Source: GCA-003244245 sp035276605 (lineage in GTDB: Bacteria > Actinomycetota > Actinomycetes > Mycobacteriales > Pseudonocardiaceae). From it: 19,108 nt of DNA. The DNA is taken from positions 1 to 19,108 of the forward strand of contig DATELN010000088.1 of assembly GCA_035276605.1 (NCBI GenBank), in the 5' to 3' direction. How positions within the stretch are numbered: the stretch's first letter is position 1; the number at the start of each line of letters is the position of its first letter. Below are positions 1-7,075 of the stretch, in pieces. The notes below the pieces were generated by a model. It had not been told where the DNA came from. It was given only the letters and a program-made list of their open reading frames with translations, and searched no databases. The position numbers were made by a program, and so were the translations under genes.

Positions 1-347
1 AACTACTGATCATCCCCACCACGACGGCGACAACCACGGCCCAGCGAAGCCCACGTGCATCGACAGCGCCACTTACCTAGCCGGGGACCCATCAAGCACT
101 TTTGGACCACGCCTGCCTTGGCCGCCGATTTACCGGGCAGACACCCAACGACTTTCGTATAACAGCCGAACAGTGCCGCCAGGTGGAACGTGGCGGCAGT
201 ATCGCGTCATGGTTCGGCGACTACCCGCTGGGACCGGCATGGTTTTCGCTTGACCTACAGGCGAACCGAGGAAAGCAGGTTTCGTAGGCACACTGCCGAC
301 GAGACGGCACCCAGTGGGCTGATCTTGCAATATGGCTTACCGGTCAA
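1..347. other. No firm gene; possible degraded coding remnant
   Basis: I see no complete gene here. One plus-strand frame is open from base 2 to 256 without a usable start, and reads near its end as GTWRQYRVMVRRLPAGTGMV before a TGA. That wording faintly recalls the periplasmic part of actinobacterial sensor histidine kinases (Trp-Arg-Val, Pro-Leu-Pro-x-Gly-Thr), and a neighbouring frame continues past the stop, so a frameshifted end of a kinase gene entering from the left is possible. Third-position G/C is only moderate, so this is weak. No terminator hairpin is evident behind the P450 stop. Confidence 0.2.
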
Positions 348-1559
348 TCAGTCCAGGACGACGGGCAGTGCGGCAAGCCCGTGCGGGAGTACGCCGGGTT
401 GCCAGGTCAGATGTTCGGGCGGCACCGCTAGCCGCAGCCGTGGAAAGCGGGCGAGCAGGCTGCCCAGTGCGATGCGGCCTTCTAGCCGGGCCAACGGCGC
501 CCCGAGGCAGTGGTGGATTCCGTACCCGAAGGCCAGGTGCGGGGTGTCGGTGCGGGTGATGTCCAACCTGTCGGGCTGCGCGGCGCACGCCGGGTCGCGG
601 TTGGCAGCGAGCAGCCCGGGGATCACGAGCTGACCTGCTGGGATGGTGATCCCACCGATGTCCACCGGCTCGGTGGTGCGGCGAGGGGTCGCCACTTGCA
701 GCGGCCCGGTGAAGCGCAGCAGTTCTTCGATCGCGATGCCGAGTCGATCCGGCTGCGCGCGCAGCAGCGCTAGCTGCTCGGGATGGGTCAGCAGCGCCAG
801 GACCCCGTTGCCGATCAGGTTGACGGTGGTCTCATGACCGGCGACAAGCAGCAGCCACGCCATCGACGTGAGCTCGTCTTCCGACAACTGGTCTGCGCCG
901 TCACGGACGGCCACCAGCGAGGAGAGCAAGTCGTCGGTGGGGTTGACTCGCTTGGCGGCCACGAGCTCCCGCAGCAAGCTGACCATGGCGATGCTCGCTG
1001 CGACGAACACGGCTGGATCGCCCAGCACTCCTCTCCCCGCCGTAATGGAAGACAGCTCACGGAAGTGCGCGCGGCGCTGTGCCGGCACGCCGAGTAGCTC
1101 GCAGATCACGGTGATCGGCAGCGGGTAGGCGAACGCGTCGATCAGGTCCACCTGGGCCGCATCGGCCATCGTGTCGCACAGCTCGTCGGTGATCTGCTGA
1201 ATGCGCGGCGCGAGTTGCTCGATGCGGCGGCGGGTAAACGCGGCGGTAACCAACCGGCGCAGCCGGATGTGGTCGGACCCGTTGCAGTTGAGCATGTGAC
1301 TGGACGTCGCAGCGATTACTTCGGCCGACAGCAACCCCCCGCCAAGGATGGCGCCCGTGGCTTCCCTTTTGATGATCCGCGGGTCATGCAGCGCCTGGCG
1401 CACCTCCTGGTGCCCGGTGATCAACCAGGCCGGCTGCCCACCGGGAAGAGTGATCCGGTGCACCGGGCCGGCCGCAGCCAGCGCTGCGTAGGCGGCCTGC
1501 CGCTGGCCTGAACCGGTAGCAGTGAACGGGTCCACGTTCATCGTCGGGACAGCAGTCAC
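348..1559 (-). CDS. Cytochrome P450 (bacterial soluble type)
   Basis: A 403-residue haem monooxygenase, the normal length for a soluble bacterial P450 that takes electrons from a ferredoxin. All hallmarks are present: the I-helix oxygen-activation motif AGHETT (residues 240-245), the K-helix ExxR (E279 to R282), and the haem loop FGYGIHHCLGAPLA with Cys351 as the thiolate ligand. There is no membrane anchor. I chose the GTG at 1559 because GGAGGGAGG lies just upstream at normal spacing; the frame stays open 30 codons further, but those starts lack such a site. No ferredoxin or reductase gene lies beside it, so electrons probably come from partners elsewhere. The substrate cannot be read from sequence. 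A perfect dyad in the leader (1615-1632) suggests control by a dimeric regulator. No frameshift or missing key residue is seen. Confidence 0.95.
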   Translation of the reverse strand: MTAVPTMNVDPFTATGSGQRQAAYAALAAAGPVHRITLPGGQPAWLITGHQEVRQALHDPRIIKREATGAILGGGLLSAEVIAATSSHMLNCNGSDHIRLRRLVTAAFTRRRIEQLAPRIQQITDELCDTMADAAQVDLIDAFAYPLPITVICELLGVPAQRRAHFRELSSITAGRGVLGDPAVFVAASIAMVSLLRELVAAKRVNPTDDLLSSLVAVRDGADQLSEDELTSMAWLLLVAGHETTVNLIGNGVLALLTHPEQLALLRAQPDRLGIAIEELLRFTGPLQVATPRRTTEPVDIGGITIPAGQLVIPGLLAANRDPACAAQPDRLDITRTDTPHLAFGYGIHHCLGAPLARLEGRIALGSLLARFPRLRLAVPPEHLTWQPGVLPHGLAALPVVLD

Positions 1560-2152
1560 GTGGTGACCTCCCTCCAGGCGTCGATACAGCGCGGTGCTGG
1601 CCACCAGCGTCAGTGGTGACCTGCGGGTCACCGACATCATCCACATCACACCGAAACCGGCTTCCCCGGTCCAGCTGGTTATTGTCCTCCGGCAGCTACA
1701 CCAGCCCAGTGGGAATGCGCCGGCGCCGACTCAGGGGCATCGAAGGTAAGCGACCCGGGTCTTCCAGTAGTTGATCTCCGCTCGGTCCCTCGCAGGCAAG
1801 CGGGGTACCACCATCGGCGCCGCGTCTGGGCTCGCACTCACCAGACTCCATACCTCCATTGCGCCGGCGGTGGCTCACCTCGGTATGAGGCTACCTGTCG
1901 TGCAACGGTGGCCGTGCTGTTCGCAGGACCGCTTCGTCGCTAGAACCAGCGTGGCGCCGCCCCATGTGGAAGGCCACCAACGCGACCGCCAACACCAACT
2001 GAACCGTCGCCGCGGCGCCTGGATGCGGGCACCAGGACGCGACACACCGGGCACGAGGGCGCGACACGCCGGCGAGCGGGGCGTTTCGGTGGTGTCGTGT
2101 CCGGGTAGGCACCACCGGTGGCTGGTCAGGCGGTGGATCGGAGGAGGACAAC
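1560..2152. other. Intergenic stretch, no convincing gene
   Basis: About 590 bases between the divergent P450 and dehydrogenase genes. Open frames exist on both strands, but none has a ribosome-binding site, a recognisable motif or steady third-position G/C. One minus-strand patch near 1940-2010 encodes a short hydrophobic run (VQLVLAVALVAFH) without further context. Small sequence features are GGTGACC words near the P450 start, a near-direct repeat of CGCGACAC(A/G)CCGG around 2038-2078, and the 10-base palindrome CCACCGGTGG at 2112-2121 ahead of the dehydrogenase. The stretch probably holds both promoters. Confidence 0.4.
1615..1632. promoter_or_regulatory. Perfect dyad upstream of the P450 gene
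   Basis: GGTGACC-TGCG-GGTCACC: 7-base arms match perfectly around a 4-base centre, 56 bases upstream of the chosen P450 start. A further copy of GGTGACC stands at 1562-1568, overlapping the ribosome-binding region. The size and symmetry suit an operator for a dimeric repressor such as a TetR- or GntR-family protein; no such regulator is encoded in the window. A transcript hairpin is the alternative. Confidence 0.4.
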
Positions 2153-3340
2153 GTGAAGGCATTGACCTGGCAGGGCAAGCGCGACGTGCGGGTGGAGACC
2201 GTCCCTGATCCCAGGATCCAGCAGCCGACCGACGCGATCGTGCGCGTCACCAGCACCAACATCTGCGGTTCCGACCTGCACCTGTACGAGGTGCTGGGGG
2301 CGTTCCTGGAGCCCGGGGACATCCTCGGCCACGAACCGATGGGCATCGTCGAGGAGGTCGGCCCCGAGGCCGCCGTGCACATCCAGCCCGGCGATCGAGT
2401 CGTGCTGCCGTTCAACATCTCCTGCGGGCACTGCTGGATGTGTCAACGCCAGCTGTTCGCCCAGTGCGAGACCACGCAGGTACGCGAGCACGGCAAGGGA
2501 GCGGCCCTGTTCGGCTATACCAAGCTCTACGGCAGCGTGCCGGGTGGCCAGGCAGAGTACCTGCGGGTGCCGCAGGCCCAGTTCGGCCCGATCAAGGTCC
2601 CGGAAGGGCCACCGGACGACCGGTTCGTCTACCTGTCTGACGTCCTGCCGACCGCCTGGCAGGCCGTGGTCTACGCCAACGTCCCCAAGGGCGGCTCGGT
2701 GGCGGTGTACGGGCTGGGCCCGATCGGGCAAATGTGCACCCGAATCGCCGGACACCTGGGTGCGGAGCGGGTCTTCGGTATCGACCTGGTGCCCGAGCGG
2801 TTGGCGACCACCCGCCAGTACGGCGTTGAGGCCATTGACACCCGCCAGATCAAGGACGTCCCAGCGTACTTGCACGACGCCACCGACGGCCGCGGACCAG
2901 ATGCGGTGATCGACGCCGTGGGAATGGAAAGCCACGGCGATCACGCCGCGCAGATCGCCCAGCAGATGGCAACCATGCTGCCGGACTCCGTCGCCGAACC
3001 CATGATCAAGAACCTGGGCATCGACCGGCTGGGCGTCCTGATCGACTCCATTAAGACGGTCCGCCGCGGCGGCACCGTGTCACTGAGCGGCGTCTATGGC
3101 GGAGCAGTCGACCCCATGCCGATGCTAGAGATGTTCGACAAGGGCATTCAGCTGCGCATGGGTCAGTGCCACGTCAAACGCTGGATCAACGACATCATGC
3201 CGCTGCTGCTCGACGACACCGACCCGCTGGGTACCGAAAGCTTCGCCACCCACCACCTGCCGCTGGACCAGGCACCGCACGGCTACGAGATATTCCAGAA
3301 GAAGCAGGACGGTTGCCAGAAAGTCGTACTTCGCCCTTGA
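2153..3340 (+). CDS. Zinc-dependent alcohol dehydrogenase, formaldehyde-dehydrogenase-like
   Basis: A 395-residue medium-chain dehydrogenase expected to oxidise an alcohol or hydrated aldehyde in the cytosol with NAD. Catalytic zinc ligands are visible as Cys38 (NICGSDLH) and His60-Glu61 (GHEPMG). The structural zinc site is Cys91, Cys94, Cys97 and Cys105 (CGHCWMCQRQLFAQC). The Rossmann motif GLGPIG spans 187-192, and Asp211 at the end of the next strand favours NAD over NADP. The length and the long insert after about residue 262 match the glutathione-independent formaldehyde dehydrogenase branch rather than simple alcohol dehydrogenases, so aldehyde dismutation or formaldehyde removal is possible, but the substrate is inference. 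The GTG start is set by GGAGGAGG at 2140-2147. It is monocistronic as seen, and converges on the lipase gene with only 24 bases between stops and no clear terminator hairpin. Confidence 0.92.
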   Translation: MKALTWQGKRDVRVETVPDPRIQQPTDAIVRVTSTNICGSDLHLYEVLGAFLEPGDILGHEPMGIVEEVGPEAAVHIQPGDRVVLPFNISCGHCWMCQRQLFAQCETTQVREHGKGAALFGYTKLYGSVPGGQAEYLRVPQAQFGPIKVPEGPPDDRFVYLSDVLPTAWQAVVYANVPKGGSVAVYGLGPIGQMCTRIAGHLGAERVFGIDLVPERLATTRQYGVEAIDTRQIKDVPAYLHDATDGRGPDAVIDAVGMESHGDHAAQIAQQMATMLPDSVAEPMIKNLGIDRLGVLIDSIKTVRRGGTVSLSGVYGGAVDPMPMLEMFDKGIQLRMGQCHVKRWINDIMPLLLDDTDPLGTESFATHHLPLDQAPHGYEIFQKKQDGCQKVVLRP

Positions 3341-3364
3341 CGACAGTTAAGTCAGCATCTTCTG

Positions 3365-4963
3365 CTATATCTGCGAAACCGCCATCCGGAGCTTGGCCGC
3401 CTTCCCGAGAAGCGGCTGGCTGATCTGTGGTAAGGGAACCTCGCAGTACCGCGCATCTCCCTGGACCAAAAACGGCGTATCTCGCCGCTGCTCCTCGCTT
3501 ACCAGCCCGTCGGTGATCGGGTCAAAGCTGTCGATCGCGCCAGCAACGGCTGAATTCCAGGCGATCCAGGCGCGAAGGGTGCCCCCTTCGTCGGGCCCCA
3601 CATCGACAACGAGGATGTCTTCCCAATCGGCTACCTGCTCTAAATGGGTCGCCCACAAGAATCGGTGCTGTTCTTCCACTAAGTGAAACACTTTGATCGA
3701 CAAGGTGTAGCGAGAGCGTGGCGAGACAGGGTCGTCGGCAGGATCGAAATCACTTGGATCGAGCAAAAACGCGGTAGCCAACGGTACAGGGGTATCTGGC
3801 TTGTCGTCGTACTGCTCGACCTCTTTGTTGAGCTGAACCGGGCAATAGTGGGCCGCCAACTGCTCATTCAGCACGATCGGCAGACCACGGATGGTAACCC
3901 TAACGTCGGCTTGCCAGACTGCGTCTGCCGGGCGGTCAGGCAATGTCACGCCACATAGATCAACTGCAACCGCATATTTGCCGAAAAGGAAGCGACGTAA
4001 ATTCTGGTATCCTTCTTCTGAGTTGACCTCTCCGTACCGCCCGGAATGTGAGCGGTGCACAAATGCTCGATTGGCCTGACGGACGTATGCTCTGTCAATC
4101 TTGACCAGCCCGTCACTTTTCGGACCAACAACCTCTCGAGGCAGCCCGTAGTCACCGGGATCAGTGCCGATAAGGCAGAAGATCTTCTTCGGATCGAACA
4201 TGTCCGCATCGACTGCTTGCGGGTCCCAGTTTTGCGGAGCACGCTCACCCCACTCGGCACCTTTCATCAAATAACCATACATTTTATCGGGAGCGAAGAT
4301 GTCTGCTCCTGCCGGCCCGAAAGCCTCCATGGCCCAATCGAGTGCGCTGATGTCGAAGTCGATCCCACCATGGGGTGTTGCGTAAGTGAAGAACTTTTCC
4401 ACAAGATCCCGGGCCGGCGTCCGTGCCAGCCCGTCGCCATCTGCGGTCTGTGAAATTTTCTGAATCATGCAACGTGCTACGAGTCCGCCCATGGAGTGTG
4501 CCACAAGGTAAACCTTTTTAGCACCGGTCTTCTTTATGATCAAAATAATGAAGTCGTACAAGGTGCGCGCGGCAGTTTCAATATCGAAACCAGCGGGCGC
4601 GGCCACGTGCTGTCCTTCTCCTAACATTCGGCCGAAAAATCCTTGTCGATTTGGGGCTCCGAACGTGGTGGCCGCGGCATCGTAAAAACGGTGCACCCAT
4701 ATTGATCTGGCTAGCACGGTCTTGTCTTTTCGGCTGTGCAGGTACGCCAGTTGATCGCCGTGCACCAGAAGCCGATAATCTTCGTCGAGTATTAAGCGTA
4801 GCAAGGGCCCTTCGAACTGGTAAAAAATCGGATCCCCATCTCCGCCTACGCGAACATGAGTCGAACCGGCATTGAATCCATAGAACGGGTCGTCCACCTG
4901 CTTGTTGATGCCGCTCGTGGGGCCCGCAAACCCTCGCACGTAGACCACTGGGAGCTTCTCCAT
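3365..4963 (-). CDS. Alpha/beta hydrolase, lipase/PGAP1-like
   Basis: A 532-residue serine hydrolase. The nucleophile elbow is AHSMGG with Ser157; a likely acid is Asp284 in KSDGLV and a likely base His306 (RSHSGRYG), the usual order for lipases. YATPHGG (194-200) after the elbow is typical of triacylglycerol lipase and PGAP1-like folds. The last 200 or so residues, after residue 330, are unlike the catalytic core, look beta-rich, and may bind substrate or a partner. No signal peptide is seen, so it appears cytosolic unless exported by another route. The ATG at 4963 has GGAGG six bases upstream; an upstream in-frame start lacks this. It is the last gene of a minus-strand unit, 47 bases behind the peroxidase. 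G+C is low for this genome (22 G/C in the 60 bases 4501-4560) and AT-ending codons such as ATT, ATA, AAA and CTT are used, suggesting transfer. Specific substrate unknown. Confidence 0.85.
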   Translation of the reverse strand: MEKLPVVYVRGFAGPTSGINKQVDDPFYGFNAGSTHVRVGGDGDPIFYQFEGPLLRLILDEDYRLLVHGDQLAYLHSRKDKTVLARSIWVHRFYDAAATTFGAPNRQGFFGRMLGEGQHVAAPAGFDIETAARTLYDFIILIIKKTGAKKVYLVAHSMGGLVARCMIQKISQTADGDGLARTPARDLVEKFFTYATPHGGIDFDISALDWAMEAFGPAGADIFAPDKMYGYLMKGAEWGERAPQNWDPQAVDADMFDPKKIFCLIGTDPGDYGLPREVVGPKSDGLVKIDRAYVRQANRAFVHRSHSGRYGEVNSEEGYQNLRRFLFGKYAVAVDLCGVTLPDRPADAVWQADVRVTIRGLPIVLNEQLAAHYCPVQLNKEVEQYDDKPDTPVPLATAFLLDPSDFDPADDPVSPRSRYTLSIKVFHLVEEQHRFLWATHLEQVADWEDILVVDVGPDEGGTLRAWIAWNSAVAGAIDSFDPITDGLVSEEQRRDTPFLVQGDARYCEVPLPQISQPLLGKAAKLRMAVSQI

Positions 4964-5010
4964 TGTCGCCTCCGTGTACACCAGAATGGGCGTCGCGACC
5001 GGTCCTATTG

Positions 5011-6363
5011 CTAAATTTGCTTCGACAGTGCGGCCATTGTCGCCTTGCCGGGATAGAGAAGAAACACCGTACCCTTTGTGTGTACGAAGTCTGGAAGGTT
5101 TTTGGCCGTTACGTCACTATCCTTGCCTGGGATTCTAAAATCTGTGCTTGCCCGGCGCACGCCACGGTTGCCGACCAACGGGTCCTGGGCATGACGGTTA
5201 GCGTCATAAACTGGGCTGAAGTCGTTCTTATTGACCCAGTCGGTCAACACGTAGAATTGTCGGCGCAAATCTGCGCACAGAAACAGACCTAGAATGCCGC
5301 GATCCACGCCGTCGTCCTCGTTGCCTTGCAATGGTGGCCCGTAAGGCATTCCTCGGCGCAGAACCACCGGAACGCCGTCGACGACGATCGAGTCGAGCGG
5401 CGTGTCCCGCGGATTCACTACTCGAATATGGGCTGAGAACGGACATCGACTCCCGCTGGGATCCTGGGTGGCGTAGCCGAAGTCGTTGCTTCTCGATAAT
5501 TCTGAGTTCGGCCCTTCGGGCGACAACACAAGTGGCGTGCCGTCGCGCCAACGCCCCATCATCTTGGCCGCCAACAGCTCTTCGGCATCGGCGGCGGCCA
5601 AATTCGGAAACAATTTCGGCCCTTGCGTGCTCAGGAACAGGTTGAACGCCGCAACGTCCTGATACAGCCAGCGAAACGCCCCATATGTACTGCCTCGCAC
5701 CAAGTCCGCGGCAGGACCGTTGTTGGGTGCCGACGGAAAATCGTCCGTAGAATAGCCCAGCAGAAACATCCGGAAATTGGCCTGGCTCGGCGAAGTGGGA
5801 CTATCATTCCAACAGACGTCAGGATGAGAGATACCATCGGTGTAGCCAAAGTGCAGCTTGCCGCCGCCGAGCGAACGCCCCTCGAGGATCGTGCCGTCGA
5901 GTCGGGGTAGCAGCTCCTGGACGCCACACTTGTTCGCCAGGTCACGCACCATCTGTGTCGCGTCTTGGGCAGCCTTGTCTGACTTGACGTAAATGTGCAC
6001 GACACAGTGCACATCCTCGGTTTTAAATCGATTGTCCCACCAGTTCGCCGGGCCGCTGCGGCTACTTGGGACATCGCCCAACTCGTCCGCGTCTGGTCCC
6101 GACTTATAAACTGGATCGAACTCCGCAAGCAGCGCTGGATTCACACCGATGCTACCCAATCCGCTGAACGAGATACCGACACTGAGAAGTGGATCTGGTG
6201 CTACATCGACTTGCACGTCGGCCATGGTGATGTGCGGTGCCAGGCCCCCGATAAAGGCCCGCGCACCCTGACTGTCGGTAAAGCGGAAAAGAAGATGCCG
6301 AGAGGTTGAACATCTAAACGGGTCGATAATTATCGCCTGTACTCCGCTGAAGTCGATCTGCAC
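5011..6363 (-). CDS. DyP-type haem peroxidase (long C/D-like form)
   Basis: A 450-residue dye-decolourising peroxidase: two ferredoxin-like halves holding one haem, using hydrogen peroxide to oxidise bulky phenols, dyes or lipophilic substrates. Seen in the sequence are the family motif GYTDG (173-177, distal Asp176), the proximal His312 in CPFSAHIRVVNPR, and the distal Arg in VVLRRGMPYG (336/337). The conserved late segment RGILGLFLCADLRRQF (355-370) also fits. The length suits the longer C/D groups rather than the short A and B enzymes. There is no Tat signal and no encapsulin-type targeting tail, so a free cytosolic enzyme is likely. The GTG start has no clear ribosome-binding site but lies 10 bases behind the upstream stop, so translational coupling to the small-protein gene is probable. 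Lower G+C than its flanks, like its two neighbours. Confidence 0.9.
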   Translation of the reverse strand: MQIDFSGVQAIIIDPFRCSTSRHLLFRFTDSQGARAFIGGLAPHITMADVQVDVAPDPLLSVGISFSGLGSIGVNPALLAEFDPVYKSGPDADELGDVPSSRSGPANWWDNRFKTEDVHCVVHIYVKSDKAAQDATQMVRDLANKCGVQELLPRLDGTILEGRSLGGGKLHFGYTDGISHPDVCWNDSPTSPSQANFRMFLLGYSTDDFPSAPNNGPAADLVRGSTYGAFRWLYQDVAAFNLFLSTQGPKLFPNLAAADAEELLAAKMMGRWRDGTPLVLSPEGPNSELSRSNDFGYATQDPSGSRCPFSAHIRVVNPRDTPLDSIVVDGVPVVLRRGMPYGPPLQGNEDDGVDRGILGLFLCADLRRQFYVLTDWVNKNDFSPVYDANRHAQDPLVGNRGVRRASTDFRIPGKDSDVTAKNLPDFVHTKGTVFLLYPGKATMAALSKQI

Positions 6364-6373
6364 TGTGCACGAC

Positions 6374-6841
6374 TCACGCGCTCGCTGCCGACTGGCCGTT
6401 GAGCAGCTTCTTGATTTCCCGCACGGTCGTGTCCCCGAAAGCCGAGAACAGGTAACCGCGTTCCTCGTCGCCGTCTGATGACGTTCCCAATGCTTTCACG
6501 TCGAGTTTCCGGCTGAACTCGACAAACGTGTTGCGATTGTTGAGCTCGGCCCACGGCGGCGCACCTTCAACCAAAGCGAAAATCGCCTCAAAAACGTCCG
6601 GCAACTCCCTGCGGAAAAACTCTGCGTAGTCATCCGGCTCGCCGTCGAACTCAGTGATAACCTGTATATATTTGTTGTCAATCACTAAGATGCGAGCGAA
6701 GTGTACGATTTCGGATTTCGCCAGCACGGCGTCAATCTTCGGCTGCACCTGGGCGGCGAAGACAGCAGCGAGTTCCTTCAAGCGCTGCTGTGATTCCGCG
6801 TCCTGCTTCAGTGGAGCAGTCAGGTTCAAAGCGGTAGCCAT
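6374..6841 (-). CDS. Small DyP-linked protein, ferredoxin-fold-like
   Basis: A 155-residue soluble protein, first gene of the peroxidase-lipase unit. I do not recognise a named family. The centre (about residues 40-100) reads IVHFARILVIDNKYIQVI, then TEFDGEPDDYAEFF, later EGAPPW and RNTFVEFSRKLDV. From memory, this pattern (HFAR..., a short strand, (E/N)xDG, a helix, PP, N..F) occurs in small alpha+beta barrel-like proteins found near or fused to peroxidases; I cannot search to confirm. There are no Cys residues or obvious metal ligands, no membrane span and no signal peptide. The ATG at 6841 has GGAAAGG about eight bases upstream; an upstream ATG in frame lacks one. Ten-base spacing to the peroxidase suggests co-translation and a direct role with it, for example as subunit, haem handler or substrate carrier (inference). 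Confidence 0.7.
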   Translation of the reverse strand: MATALNLTAPLKQDAESQQRLKELAAVFAAQVQPKIDAVLAKSEIVHFARILVIDNKYIQVITEFDGEPDDYAEFFRRELPDVFEAIFALVEGAPPWAELNNRNTFVEFSRKLDVKALGTSSDGDEERGYLFSAFGDTTVREIKKLLNGQSAASA

Positions 6842-6911
6842 CGTAGTGCCTTTCCACGTCGAGTAAACACCTTGCATAGGGCCGTCGTCTGTTACTAAGA
6901 GTTGCTGCGCC

Positions 6912-6931
6912 TTCCGCGTCGCAGCGCGGAA
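6912..6931. promoter_or_regulatory. Perfect dyad in divergent promoter region
   Basis: TTCCGCG-TCGCAG-CGCGGAA has 7-base perfect arms and lies about 70 bases ahead of the small-protein/peroxidase/lipase unit and about 145 bases ahead of the divergent lipoprotein gene. A wider pair, TGCATAG (6873-6879) and CTATGCA (6932-6938), is also inverted around it. The placement fits an operator, possibly for oxidative or lipid stress control of the peroxidase unit; no regulator gene is next to it. Confidence 0.4.
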
Positions 6932-6995
6932 CTATGCAGACACAGGTAAGGGGGATGAGCAGGCTCGATTAATACATCGCGTTCTTGGGCATTTT

Positions 6996-7007
6996 GGGTG
7001 AACACCC
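6996..7007. promoter_or_regulatory. Short dyad ahead of the lipoprotein gene
   Basis: GGGTG-AA-CACCC, a short inverted repeat 69-80 bases upstream of the lipoprotein start, in a comparatively AT-rich part of the divergent intergenic region (6842-7075). It could be a half of a regulator site or chance; arms of five bases are weak evidence. Confidence 0.2.
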
Positions 7008-7075
7008 TGCGTGATCCGGTGACTGCTTTGAGAAATTAAGGATCAGATTGACGCCATAGCTCGGGCGGGTAGGCG

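Noticed and set aside
2126..2944. 272-codon minus-strand open frame opposite the dehydrogenase
   Set aside because: Antisense shadow; the zinc and Rossmann motifs are on the plus strand with a strong ribosome site.
5011..6363. Encapsulin cargo interpretation of the DyP peroxidase
   Set aside because: The C-terminus lacks the usual short Gly-Ser-Leu targeting tail, the enzyme is of the long form, and no encapsulin gene is present.
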